Assembly: GCF_018139145.2 (NCBI RefSeq)
Contig: NC_059500.1
Coordinates: 24,037,437-24,101,436 of the forward strand
Origin: Gymnogyps californianus
Taxonomy: Eukaryota; Chordata; Aves; Accipitriformes; Cathartidae
DNA: 64,000 nucleotides
Direction of reading: 5' to 3'
Part shown: piece after piece, positions 27,801 to 42,800 of the stretch
Position numbering within the stretch: position 1 is the stretch's first letter
How the letters are laid out: each line of letters begins with the position of its first letter
Notes under the pieces: model-generated
The model's database searches: none
Told to the model about the DNA's origin: nothing
Seen by the model: the letters and a program-made list of their open reading frames with translations, nothing else
Position numbers and translations under genes: made by a program

Positions 27801-30800
27801 TGAGTACATGTGAACTTCACCAAAGAAAAGAACAGGGAAGTATCTAATCAAAACACTGATATCATATACATACATAAAGTTTCGGATATGAATGAAATAC
27901 TGTCCAATGTATCAAGTGACAAGATGCCTTCAGCAAAGAGCTTCAAGACTTCTTCAGTGAATGAAGATAGGATTACCTGAGGACTTGCATTCCAGTTCAC
28001 TAGTATTGTAAACTAATATTTATGACCAAGTTAGTAAGGTTATGACTGACTGCAACAAGAATCAGAAAAACATCACTACATACAGAAGATTTCTTTATCT
28101 GTTGTATTAACTTCAGTTTAGACTGGGATGTGCATATTTTTTCTAATCAGAGGTAGAAAAAAACCTTAAAGATCTTGCCCAAGAATGATTCTTTATAATA
28201 ATGGTTTATTTATGGCACTGTAAAACACTCATTAATCCCTCGCCTTCATTATTTACTATGCTGTACTACAGGGTATCAGATCTACAAACAGTTTTGTAAA
28301 GAAAACGCAACAGAGAATGAACTTAACCTAATGAGTTCCAAACATATTATTGCATAAGAAAGAATACGTCTTGCACATGACTCTGAAAAAGTCTTTCATA
28401 AAATTATATCTACACAATGAACTCCATCAAACAGACAGACAATCTGAACTGACTCCTCTTCTTCCATCAAGCTGAAGTTATAATACTAACCAAAGGTCCA
28501 GTTCTTGAGCCATCCCAACACTACGACAATTATATTAAAATAATGGAGCTGCTCAGTTCTCCAGTGAATTAGGATCTGCAGTGGGTAAGGGTTATTTTGG
28601 AGATGGGAAACTAACTTATTGTTGTTTTTCAGCATAATCACTTCTCACAAAAGCAGAACAAGATTAGTGGAGGTTACTTCTTAATTAAGTCTTAGGAACT
28701 GCATTATAGATGCTTTTCCCTCAAATTATCATATTTTGAAATTTCATTTTTACTTACTCAGACTTCTTTTCACAAGTCTTAGAGGACTCCTCTATTTTTT
28801 TCTCCAGTTCCAACACAAGTTCCTCTTTGCTCAAAAGGGTTTGCTGTGTCTGAATCAGTTCTTCTATTACTGTTTTTAACCTGCAAGACATAGATTTCAG
28901 AAACCCACGTTGTGAATACACAAACTGTATATATTTGGGAATACTGTATTTTTTTTCCTGAAGATTAAAAGGAGCATTACTCTTTAAATTATCTTAGAGC
29001 TTGGTGATTTTTTTTTGTGGACATACCTTTTTATTATGTTATTAACCCGTATTATTACAGATCTCATACTAGCCTCTGTATACATACAAGGTTACAGAAT
29101 GATCTGCTGCCTGCAGGCTCTCCTATCAAGAAAACTTCTTCCAGAATGTGTGATGAGTTCTGTGAATTAATGCCTTCCTAATATACTGTTAATTTATGAG
29201 ATGCTTTATGAAAGACGAAAGCTTTCCAACTCCTGAAGTACATGTTAAATAAATACACAGAATTAGTAGCTGGGCTGTATTCATCTCCAGAAATAACAAA
29301 AATACAAATTGACACTTTCTGTTATAACAGTGATGTGTATATTTTTCTCTACAATTAACTTTTTTAAAGTCACACAATCTTTGGTAACAGTTAATTCAAA
29401 GGAAAGATAAAGCTTGTACAAGAACACTCAATACTAACAGAGAAGGGCTTATTGCACATTAAAACCATTACTAACACTTTGCAATTATGCTGGCAAACAT
29501 TCCAATAACCAAAAAGTCAACAAATGTACAATAACATTTGCACTCTGAACAATGCAGATAAATGGCTCACATAACGATGACTTCTAAAATGCATATCAAA
29601 ATATATATGTTGACTTCAAGCAATTGTTAAGCCAGGAGAACAATTTTTTTTAAATAAATAAATATGTACACCTCATTTCCTTCTCAGCATTCATCTATCC
29701 ATCTTTAATTATCTTACTCTGCTTCCCCTGTATTTTCAAGCCCAATTTCAATAAAAAAGTTATGAAGTAAAGAGTGGAACAAAGGCAAAACACATATAGT
29801 ACTTACCACTGCACAGATCTATTGCCCAAAATCATTCCAAATTGGGGAGGGGCACAGAAGGTCAACTGAGAGTAATTTACATGGACTCTAGACATCTAGG
29901 AGCCACGTTCCATGTCCATATATACCAAACTGAATTATTTGATTCTAAATGTTGAATTAGTTCTCTCTCCTCCAGATATATTTTATACAATGTTGATTAA
30001 ATATATTCTTTACTCTGACAGTCCTGGATCTTATCTTGGAAGACTTAAATTACTATAAAAAAGCCATATAGTGAACGATAAAAGTTTATTTCCCAAATGT
30101 ACAAGCACCTGCATGTGTTTATTTTGAGATAAGGGAAATACTTAAAACATTTCTCTCAAAGTAATATTCCCACAGCTCCTTTTTTAATAAACATTTTTAT
30201 TGTTTTTAGGCTATCACAATCTGTATGCTGAACTTCTCAGAAATGACAATGTTCTTACACTGGGTCTCCAATTTAATATCAACTAACTTCCTTCTTTTAA
30301 TATCTTGCTAAAAAAGTAATTACCAATTTTGTTACTGCATATACCACTTTTTGATCAGCTTCCTAATCAAAATTTTAATCAACATTATATTGGCTTAATT
30401 GATTTACAGGAAGCAGGTGTTACATCTAATGATCAAGCACCAATATTCAAGAAATTAAAACCAAATAAGATTGTTCATCACTGGAAGGTATGAGTGTATA
30501 TATGCAGAAACAACATATTAAAATATTTTACCATTTCAAAAATATCAGATTTTATACTGCAGCATCAGATTGAAATAGAAAGTTGATGTAGTTTTTCCTA
30601 AACCTTGTGAGATACTTTAGGATGTTTGTATTTATCTTAGAGAAAACAAAACAAAGCAACCATATACACACTAAACTAACTTGTTTCCTTGTGTTCAACC
30701 TTTATTTTTTGTTTTAAACAATAATTTTCATTCAAACTGGCTAGAACTGACATATCTGCATCTGCCTTATATCATCTTGGTTGTGGTTTGTCAAAGGAAG

Positions 30801-33800
30801 TTTCTTGTGGCCTCGTATTTGCCTCCTGGATAAAATTAATTTACAAAAGGGTTTTTATTACTAACTGGTTAGACACTATAATCCTTATTAGCTTTAACAA
30901 CCACAGAATCCCAAATCGGCAGGTTTCAACGGCATGAGAACACATAAAATGAGACTAAAAAAAAAATCTAGAAAGCAGACATCTTCAAACTAGGTTCTGG
31001 CTACCTGGAAAGCTGCCTTTCATATTTCTTTAGTCATTAGCACCATTCTGCCTCAAATATCAATAAAAATAAATGTTTGTGCTTACAGAACTTATATTTC
31101 AGAAGATTTTTTAAATTAATTTGGCTATTACTTCATGTACCTACTGATCAACACTTACTTCATTCTGATTGCCTCCTCTCAGTTTTTAATGTGTGCATCT
31201 TCAAAGCACAAACTTTTATTCTGTTGCACCTTTCAGAATATCTCTATATTAGTCAGTGACAGTCATCGACATTTATCAGGTGACACCATACCTCTCTCAT
31301 TACTTAGAAAGGTTACCTAGTCAACACTGACTGTTAACAACCTCCGTCAAAACTGTATTCATAAACTTACCTAAAAATGTAAAAGTGAGCCAGTTTTCTC
31401 ATCATGTTTCCTTAAAATATATTTTATGAAAACCTTTAAACAGTAAGGTATGTAAAGCTGTCAGTTTTACCTCACATACTCAATAAAACAACTGATTCAA
31501 CTAAAAATTATTGATTCCAAATCAATATACACCTTTTAATCTATTAAAAGTCCATGAAATAAATCCACTATATGTACTGGATTTATAATATTTGGTAGAT
31601 ACTGAAGGTAGTTCTCTTCTGCAGAAACATAATGATATAGTATTTTGACGATTCAAGGCCATGATCTCAATACTAAAGATCAACAGTCAAATTTCTATTG
31701 TTTCAGCACATACAGAATGGATTTTTAAAAAGTCATCATCTATGGATAAAGTATGTAATATACTTATCTTACTTGCAAATTTCTAGTCACACACACTAAG
31801 TTGACGCAAATACCTGTGGGGTTTTTTTGGCTGTAAGGGTTTTAAAGCAAGACTTGTAACAAAATTTATCTAAAACGCAGTTAACAAGGTATACAAGCAA
31901 AGGCAGTTACAGAGAACTAAGCACTTCTAAAAGGAAGAGTTCTCACCTACACTAAAAAGCAATTTAAAAAAAGGACAAAGAGGATAAGAATAAACAGTTT
32001 TTACAGTGCCAGGAGCTAGTGGAGCTTCACAAAAATCTGCACTGCTTAATATGTTCGTAATAATCCAAATAAAAGGACAGTTTAAAAAGTGACAAAGAAC
32101 GCTGACCGTACAATATTATTTGAGGTAGGGGGAAGGGGCTGAACATGAAGAATACAAAAGGATTATTCTGGATCTTATGATACTCAATAACCGGACTGTC
32201 ATTTAGAACATTAATTGCCATGCATATTGAAATAGGCAAATATACAGGGGGAAAAACAATCCAAATCTTTATTTATGTAGTGAATGGCTCTAAGCTGACC
32301 GTTACCACCCAGAAATGAGATCCCAGAATTACAGTAGATGATTCCATGAAAACACTGGCTCATGTATCAACACTGCAGCGGTCAGAAAATGAAACAGAAT
32401 GATTCTCTAGGATTTGTTAAAAACAAAGCAGAACAAGAATACAGGAAACCTCAGTATGCCTCTCTCTAAACTATACATCTGGATTACCTGTGCAATTCTG
32501 GTCATTCATCTCAGAAACAATATAGTAACCTTAAAAACATTCAAATAAAGTTGACAAGCTTGATAAAGGATGTAAGTTCTGTGAAAGGACAGACTAAAGC
32601 TAAAGATGGCTCTGAAAAAGAGATCACAGAGCAAGAGTATGACAGAAGTCTGCAATATCATAGGCAGAAAGGAAGAGATTGTTCCTATTCTCTTCCAAAA
32701 CAAGAGCTTAAGAGCCATAAAATGAAACTAAGAAGTAGCAGGTTCACATAATATGAAGTTAATCTCTGGAATTCCTTGACCAAAAATTCTGTGAACAACA
32801 AATACTTGTACATACTGAAACTGACCAGACAAGTTCATGAAAGAAAAATACCTCTAAGGCTATTATAAACTACCTCTAAGGCTATTATAAACCAACAAAC
32901 ACTACTTCTGTCTCAAAACATTTCTGAGCTGAAAATTATGGGAGGCTGAGAGATCGTTCTGAGGAAACAGCATTGCATGATCATCCTGTTCTTGTTCTCC
33001 TCCCTAGACTTTTCCCTGTTGGCTAACGTAAGAGAGAATAGAGTTGGTTAAGTCAATCTTTGGTCTGGCCTAATACAGTTAAACTTTTTTTCTCAGTCCT
33101 AAATCTAAATCAGAAAGTGAACACCTTGAAGACAGCAACACTTAAAAGAGTTATTTGATTTCTGTTCCAAAAAAAAAAAAAAAAAAAATCACACCATAAA
33201 ATTTCTGTCTCAAATTCACAAAAGAATTTAAAGTAGGTGAATATAAGGTTTGTATAAGGACACACTGGAAATTGTATTGAAAATGTATATATGTAGGCAA
33301 ATATGCAGACACACATTTATAAACACAAATACACATTTCATCAGAATCATTTACTAGAAAAGGAGCATTTCATCTCTTTCACTTAGATATGCTGATGTCT
33401 TATTTCTAAACCATGGGATACAGAAGACAAGCTAAACAAGAAGTTATTTCTCTTTTTGAGCTATGGAAGGCAGAATCTTTGAAAAACTGTAATACTTTAT
33501 TGAAAAGGAAGATTCACTATATATATTTTTCCTGTTACTGTGCTGAAGTACATCTACATGTACAACATCTACATAGTTTAAGCAGGAATAATCTCAATTT
33601 AGTAATGATGCAGAATATATTATAAACAGAAACATGTTTAAAGGGAAGTGAGGGGCTTTAATTATCAAGGGATCCTTTCATAAGAAAGATGAAGCTGCTT
33701 CAGGACTAAGGAGGAGTCTGACAAAGGAGGCTGAAACTTCATATTAAAAAGGTTGTTTCAATACCTATTAAGGAATAAATTTACAAGAAGTAATCAGACT

Positions 33801-36800
33801 GCACAGGAAAAAAGAGAGGATGATCAATGACCTTGAAAAGGAATTAATAAAATCCAGAGATTCTGTCGTGTTGAGAAAACACAGGGATTAAAATAATCTG
33901 CAGAAGACACTGCAATGTGTTTAGATTTGAATTACCTCACTGCCATTAGGACTCACTATGATTTTGGTTTTCAGAAAAACCTACAAGAAATAAGGATCAT
34001 AGTTTGATTAAGCAGATGAAAATTTTAAAAAACCTTAAAAACCCCCTGCAACACACCATTGATATCTTATTTGGATCAGTTATGCTTATTAAAGGAAAAA
34101 AACTTCAAATAAGTCAAAAATGGACTGAAATACAGTAGAGACAACAAAAACATCATCAACCAATGAAATTCTGAATTTTCCATTTTAAATTGTTGTCATC
34201 AATATAAAAAAAAATTAAACATACAATTAATAGTTGCAATCTCACAAGTAACTGCATCGGATGACTTTATGTCAAAAGTTGAGGCTGATAATATAATAAG
34301 AACATAATAACCTCAGCAGGAGATTTGTTCCCCAGTAACAAATGATTAAAGGTGAAGTTGGTAAAAGTAATGAAAAGATTTAACCTGGCAATATATTAAC
34401 AAAATACATAGAGAGGTAGTTTATCACCCTGAATAGCTAAAAGCTCCATGAAATGCAATACAATAGCTACATCTGTGTTAGTAAATTAATGTATTTTAAA
34501 GGTTATAATAATGAATAAGAATTTTCTTTGGAAAACAAAAGCAAATACTTACAAAACAAGTGAAATAAATATATTCATGAAAATTTTCTGTATGGCAATT
34601 TAAATCACTGACTACATTACTGTACTCGAAAGATTCATCAAAAGATTTCAGTATTTTTCCTAGAGTATTGAATGTGGAAACACTTTTGGGAAGATGAATC
34701 AGTATGTTCCCAAGGAGGATTCATAATGGATTTGGGGCACTCTATAAATTAACTGGTAAGGAGAGGAACATATATTGAAAGTGCTGGCAAGTTTTTGTGT
34801 ACTCCCACAGACCCGCCAAGGCAAGCGCTATGTGCTTACAATGGTGGAAGCAACCACCGGCCGGCTGGAAACATACCCCGTGCCCCATGCCACTGCCCGG
34901 AACACTATCCTGGGCCTTGAGAAGCAAATCTTATGGCGACACGGTACCCCAGAAAGAATTGAGTCAGACAACGGGACTCATTTCCAGAACAATCTCATAG
35001 ACACCTGGGCCAAAGAGCATGGCACTGAGTGGGTGTATCACATCCCCTATCATGCACCAGCCTCCGGGAAAATCGAGTGATACAATGGGTTGTTAAAAAC
35101 TACATTGAAAGCAAAGGGAAGGTCCCTTTGCATCATGCAACTGATGCTACGTGGAGTAAATGGGTTGCACTGATCACACAACAAAGTCGAATAGGAAACC
35201 TTAGTCGCCCAGGAATTCTGGAAGTGATCACGGACTGGCCAGAAGGCAAAGATTTTGGAATATCACCAGAGGAGGAGATAACGCGTGCTGAAGAGGCCCC
35301 ACTGTATAATAAACTGCCAGAAAATGAGAGGCTATATGCCCTGTTCACTGATGGGTCCTGTCGCATTGCAGGAAAACATCGGAGGTGGCTGGCTGAATCG
35401 GTTGGGTGACACAGGGTGAGCGGACATGCTCACAGAATTGTTCCTATTCTGTACAAAGGAACAATAAAACCAGCATGGGAAAGAGTCTATAGCATGAAAA
35501 TATTATTTTTAGAAACCGGACCTCAAAACTGAGGACATATCTACGTGATGATCTGAGTGAGCCCAGATATAATGTATAACAGCATTTCCAAAGGATGAAC
35601 GTTTGTAAAGACTTACATGATTTGTAAACTTTCTGCTGTTAGATTATTCCACATGATCTCATTAGCTTGAAGGTTTTCGTTTTCTTCTAGTAAAGACGTA
35701 TCAAACTCTATTTCTTGTTCAACAACTTCTGATGACCTAATTTAGTAAATAAATGTTACATTTTCAAAATTAACACATATCTTTGATGAGATCATAAAGC
35801 AAATCATTATGTTTTGAATTATTTTAATAACTAGAATATAGTTAAAATTACATATGAAATAAAAGAAAAGGTAGCAACTGGATACATATTCTTTTTCCTT
35901 TGAATAAAGAACATAGCCTTAAAATCACACCAGATAATAAAATGGCACACAATTCTTTGAATCAAGATCACCGCATAACCGAGGTTCTCAAGGAGTATCA
36001 ATGTGAATGGGTCCACTCTTAGCGGATCCTGCTATAAATCTGCATGTGACAATTATCAATTCACACATAACAAAAAAGATAATGCAAGAAGTCTTAGGAC
36101 TATTTCTGCATATACTAATACAGAGTAACAGTTCAATAAAAGGCAAATACAGTTTATTTTTCAAGTAAAAAACTTTCTTGCGTTATCTGCATACTCTGTA
36201 GTCTCAGGCACTGCTCAACCTGCAATAACTGCAGAGTACACAGAGGTACCTAGAGTTCACTTTAAACTAGAATTTGGACAATAAGAGAAATAAAGCAGAG
36301 AAACTTAGTTTAGCCCAGAATGCAAACTGCATCCAAATAAACAGTAAATTAGCTCACACTGAATCTGGACTGTCACGTATAGTCTGCTGTCAGTACCAAA
36401 GTTACGGTTCTTCACATGTAGTAACATAACTGGAATTTTGTTTTTCTAGAGCCAGCCAAACAGATGAATGGTTAAAGAAACAGTCACATTAAAAACCTGA
36501 CTTTCAGCCAGCTTTCTGTGCATCCAAATAGAACAATTTTCAAACTAGGATAAAGCTTTACAAGTAACAATGTAAACAGAACCAAACAGAAACAAATTCA
36601 ACTCTGATCACTTAAGTAGTGTTGCAGTTTAATGCAGAGTTTTCTCAAGAAGAAACATGAACATGCACACCAAGATGAAAATGTATACCTGTGAGTATCT
36701 ATGAAGTCATTATACTCAGAGTTAGGGTTTATCTGTTCAACCGAGGTCTGGATCTCTTTATGGACATTCACAATCTCTTCTGTTACAAGACTGGTGATCT

Positions 36801-39800
36801 GGGTATACTCATCCAAGATTCCTTTTCTAGAGAGGAAAAAAAATTCTAGTGTATAACATGGCACTGAAGGCATAGATGGCATTGAAGATGCTTCAAACTT
36901 TCAATTTGCTGTTTCTACAAACTCTTGTTGCAACTGGCTAAAAAGGGAAAAAATAAGACAATATATTACTCAAAGAAATAACAGATCATCTGTGGCCTTT
37001 TCTTTACAGACTGGGTATGAGTGAGAAGTCTCTAAGACCATGTATTGATATGTATTGATTTCAGTGCATCTACATACAGGGTAGCTAAACTAAAAACTGT
37101 AGAGATTACAAGGAAAAGGAATGTATACATCTCATCGGTGACACTCTTCTTCACAAAGTATCATGATTGTTATAACCTAAAGTTTTTCATGTTCTGACTG
37201 ACAAAATAATTATATTCTGGCATAAGGCAAAACGAGTCACAAAATAGGGTGCATTTCCTTTAAAAAATGGTTTTCTTTATTGTTTTAACTATCCTCTTTC
37301 ATATATTTATTTTATGATTTGTCATTCAGACAAAAATAAGTATAAATCACAAGTTAGCATATATTTACAAGAAGAAACAAAATCAAGCAACAAGCTCCTG
37401 CAAGAAAGTACAAGCCACCCAGCCTTGTCTTTACCTGCTTCCAAGAGTGGGAAAAAACAAGTGAATAGGGCACGGTAAAATAAGTGATAGTGTGCCACTA
37501 CTTTTAATAGCATCCAGTAACACATCCTCAGAACACCCTCCTATTCTCTTTACCTTTTAGCTTTCCATAAATGAACCCTCATAATCATTTCCTATTTCAT
37601 TTTGATCTTTGACAAACTTGCTAGCTTGCCAGGTTCTGAAGCATGGTGAGCTTTCTTAAACTACTGATGAATTTTGGCCAGCCCAGAGGAACATGCAGAG
37701 AAAAAAGCATCAATAGATTTTTCCTGCATGAGATCTCAAGTTATGTTTAATCTGTAAGAAAAGTTACGTGATTGGATTTTTTCAGTACTTTTTCTGAGGA
37801 GAAAACAGACAAGAGAGGGCATTAAATCCTGCCTTGCCTGTGAACAACATGTGTGAAAAGGTTCCAGAAAATAGTTCAAAGAGTGTGACGACAAGATAGA
37901 TGAATGTCAATTACAGTAATGCCATACTGAAGAGAAAAGGAATCTATGTCAATTACCAAAAAAAAAAAAAAAAAAAAATCATTAGCAATGTTAATCTACA
38001 CTTCTTCAAGTTTACCAAACTAATTCATCTGCAAAATCAGGATTATCAAGGAAGTATGTTTCACACAGATGGCCACACCAAGCTCTACACCTGAAATCAC
38101 CACCTGTTTTTGACACCAAAGATACTAGAAAGGAGTAATTTTCCAATACATTCACATCTCACAAAAAACGTCTATGTAGTGACAAAAATATTTTTTTACA
38201 GGTTTTTACTCCAGACATAGCAAAGGTGAGCAAGTTCACTAGGTTCTTGTTCCATCATAAAATTCTTCAGTGAATTATCTTATCTCACAATTCTGAAAAA
38301 TCACCATAATTACACAAATTTAATTCTAGCCTTTTGCTATGATTTTACGTACCGAGTAAGATTAAAAGGGCTGTACAGAGACTACTACAAAGGTCTATTT
38401 CATTTCAATACCTGCACCAGAATCAAAGGAATTAATACAATACTGCATAGGGCAGTTAATGGTGTCTGCACCACATAAGCATATAAAGCATGAAATCCCC
38501 AACTCTCCCTCACTTCCTGTGTGCTGAAGTCAAGATGAACATAGACTTCAGAGAAGGTAACAAAATGAGTTAAAGAAGAGTGCCTCGCATCTAAATGAAC
38601 AATACCTAAAAAAAAAAAAGTAACTGCCCTTTCTTTTAGGCTAAGTGATTTAAATAACACCCCAGAAAAAGACCTACAGAACAGACTCCCTAACCAACTC
38701 CCATTCTTCAGGAAAGACAAAGAGGCAGCATGGTGGTTACAAACCAGAAAAGAGGGCTTAAAGTCCTCATTGTCTGTTCTCCGAGATCATCAGTTTGCAC
38801 ATCTTCTGTAATGATGTAAAAAATGATCTTTCAGGAGAAAGGTAATTGTATTTTGAAGACTGGATTCCTTACAGTGAGATCAGGTTTATATGATCCTGTT
38901 ACTTCTCCCACACATATGATTAACCACGCATCTGCCTGGCCCTCCTCCACAATGACTTTCAAGACAGTTGGCCAGTTTAAACGAAATTTGTTGCTGGCGG
39001 AATTTCATAAAAATAAGACTACCAGAGAGGCAGCAAACCTGCCGTAGTATACCAGCTGAAGGACAAAGCATGTGCTCAGCTATAAACACTGCAGTTAATC
39101 TGTAAGATTTTAAAGTTTTATAAGAAGACGGTGTCTTGCTAGAATGTTTTAAGTAACCACTGAAAACTACCGTCTGCATTATTTGGATAGACTTTTCTAT
39201 GCACAGTTATTGTCAATTGAAAGATGAAAACATCTTCTTTCATTATCCCTTGATATAGAATTAATTAATCACAGTTTATTATTTTCAAATAATTGTATAA
39301 ATTAATTAGAATACTACACATATAATATTCCGCAAGTTAAAAATATGCAGGAATACATCTTACAGGGCTTTAATCATTTCTTCTTGCATCTTCTGTAGTG
39401 AATCAAGTAACAGAGGAAGCGTAGTATCATAATACTGGTGCTGATGTAACTGTGCTCCTTTCAGTGCTAACACATACTGATTATGCAACATATGAAGCTT
39501 CATAGTGGCTTTATCACACCGATCTTTGGCTTTCTCGGTCTCCTTTCCTAAGAGAAAATAAAAAAAGAAAAATGCACACGGTGATTTAAAAGCATACAAA
39601 CTTGTAGATGACATAAACCTAGTAGATTTATGATAAGTTTGCACCGTTATTCTATGGTAGTCTTTTCAAGGTACTTCTCTGAGGAAGGTAAAATCTGACC
39701 GTTTTCTGGTCATTAGTAAGACCAAATGTCTTGCTTTTCTAATTAAAAGGCTAAGTAAGAAAAAACTGGTGTATTTTCTTTGAGCAGAAATGTAAGAATA

Positions 39801-42800
39801 CTTTATCTAAAAGTATATGAAAACCACTGTCTACACAGATATAAAAATAATAAAACTATGAAGAATGAAGAACAAAACTCATACACATGACTATCACAAA
39901 GCTAATCTTTTATTTGCCTCAGAGCAAATAAACATTATTTAATGAAGAAAGTAAGAGATGTCCTACTAGGTCAGATCCATGATTCATTAAAAATCTGTCA
40001 TTTATTGTGAGCATAAATTCTGTTGCTACGTATCATCTCAATAAAGCAATGGTGCAGTCTACATATGAGTAGCTGAACTCTCACACTATTACTCCTGTCC
40101 AAAATGGGCAGCTTCTCTACTACAACTTAACATTTCCTTATCACTGTTGGTATCCTGATCAGGAGGTTGGCTCTACAATCTCAGCTCTACACTATTAGAC
40201 GCTAGAAGTCCTCAAGTTCATGCTGACAAGACCAGTTCAGTGCTGAACCTGAGAGCTACAAGGTACTTCAAGAGGTCACCTATTCTATCCTTTGCCATGG
40301 TAATTGCACAACTATGCGGCATATGTTTTTATGACTTACCTAAGATCTCCAATGAGAGATAACTTTGTAACCTCCTAGTACCATTCAGGCCTAGTGCTAT
40401 GCTAGCTGAAAGCATCCCCCCACCTCCCTGCCCCTTCACTCTCCAATGTAAATCTTTATTGCTTTAATTTAAACCCTTACTTACTTCATACATGCCATGG
40501 GTACGAAAAATAGATTCTAGCATCCTCTGCAATCCATCTTTTATATATTAGATTACATACTCTTCTGCTCAATTTTCTAACCTTCATACTAATGGCCCTA
40601 CAGGTCTTCCCTTATAAGTCCTGTTTGTCTTTTGGTTCACAATCTTACACAAGTGCAACTTCAGTCAAGGCTCAAAGCCAAGGAATAACTTTACATTCAA
40701 GATACTGCTAGCTCATAAAAAAAAAGAAAAAAAAAAAAGAAAGAAAAAGGAAAAAAAAAAACCCACATCTTTTTTGAATACTATACAAACATGGCATCAC
40801 TGATTACTTTTGCTTTGGCATCTGATCCTGCCAACTAACACTATTTTTTTGAGACTCATCTCTCAGTTTACCAAATTATTTTTAACTCTACAGCTGCCCT
40901 CCAGTGCACTTTCAACCCCTTCAAGGTATAGTGATGCCTGGGAATTTAATAAACAAACTCTGAAACAAAGTAATGAAACACTGAAAGACCACCCAAACCT
41001 AATCTCTACATATATCCTGCAATGTCCCATAGGATACGTTATTCTGACAAGACCTCATTAACAACCATTCTCCAAGCAGATTATGCAAACAGTTTTGCAC
41101 CTCTGCTAGAATATTTTCAACTTGATCATGCATTGCCCTTGTCATAAAAGGATATGAGATTATTTTGACATGATTCCTTACCAAGACACATAAGCTCTCA
41201 CTCATATCCTTCTTATCTTCTTGATATTTATGAATTGTCTCATTACTTTTTCAGGAACTAAAGGCATTTTAAATGAATCCTGTATCTGCAATTATCAAGT
41301 GCAGATTCACAATTACCTGCACAGATAAACATACAGTAACTAAACCAATCTCATTGAGACCACTACATTTCTTATAATCTTAAAATAATTTAAGTAATAA
41401 AAAATATTGTATTTTAACATTTCTACCACCTACCAAAAAGTAGTTGAGAAAAAAGAAAAAGGAAGCATTCATAGCTAAGTGGCAGAACAGAGGCTTGAGA
41501 GCAGACCTTGAAAAGCTGAAACTGTGTCATATGAGGAATACACAAAGGATTGTGAACTCCAATAAATTAAAATACAGGAACATGTTAAGGCACATTAAAA
41601 AAAAACTGAGGAAAAGACTTGTAAAACAGTAACAAATCCTCTTTCATATACATTGGAGTCAGCAAGCTTGTCAGAAAATGTAAAGGACAGTCACTATATA
41701 AAAGGAGCTGGTAGGGAAAAAAAATGAATTTTTTTTGCATCTGTGTTCACTATGACAGACCTTCAGAGATTTCCAGGCTGAAATGTCTCTTTATGAAAGA
41801 GTCAATGAATCTCTCTCTTCTGACGTGTCAGAAGAAGAGGTTAGAGAATAAATGAAATAAGAAGAAATTATGAGGACTGGGTGGTGTTTAGCTTTGGAAC
41901 GTTAAAGGAACTTGAGAACATTTTAGCTGAAATATTATGATTAGTTTTTACAGGAGGAAGTAGGCACTCAATGGAGCGCCCCAGGAATATCAGTTGGGTC
42001 CTGATACATGAGATGATAAAGATGATGATGAAGATGCTGTCTGAAGGAAGCAAATAGGGGAACCAAATGTGAAGAACTGGAAAAAAAACTTAAGAAGTAC
42101 TGATTAAATTACAAAATGGTAAATTATAGTGTGAATATTTATAAAGATGCATATGGGGAAAAAACTATTCAAGCTTAGTAATCTGTTGTAAGCTTACTGA
42201 ATGCACTCAGGAATGAGATCTTGGGGTTAGTACAGAAAGATCGACAGAAATGTTAACTCAGTGTTCAGCAGCCATCAAACAAGATGTTATTTAGCAAAGG
42301 ACTAGACAGCGTTATTATGCCACTGATTAAATCCATATAAAACAGTATGCCATTCTTTCACCTCAAGGAGGACATATTTGAAATGGAAAAAGGTTTAGAG
42401 AAGGGCATCAAGCATCAGGAAGGTAGGAAACACAAGGAATCCAGAAGGAATGACTACAATGAGGACTCCTGAAGCGCCAAGAGACTGAGGAGCAACATGT
42501 GAGAGGGGACACACAGTTAACAGACCTTCCCAACCTCTTCCATGTAACAACTGTAAGGCATTATATGGAAATAGTACGTACTTTGTTAAAAACAAAGGAC
42601 ATTCTTCTTCAACTAGCATGTGGCTAACCTATGCAATCTTTTGGTCAAAATTATCGTAAGCATGACAAACTTATGCGGTTTAATAGTGAATGGACACGTG
42701 TACACAAAAAAAAAAACACCTGAAGAGCTACTAAGAGAGACAGCACTTCTGACTCAGGAACTCTCTAAGTAACAAATTATCATGAAGTTGAGACAGCTGT

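Larger units (their letters stand above)
28881..35616 (-). other. FER intron between coding exons 6 and 7
   Basis: The 6.7-kb intron contains an old LINE (32280-33080) and an ERVL pol fragment (34797-35410). The stretch 33640-34150 has faint similarity to the reverse-transcriptase part of CR1-like LINEs, too weak to annotate. There is an A20 tract at 33169-33188. Bases 28881-32270 hold no feature I can name. Confidence 0.9.

Noticed and set aside
33640..34150. Another old CR1-like LINE
   Set aside because: Only scattered short resemblances to the reverse-transcriptase region; not enough to annotate.
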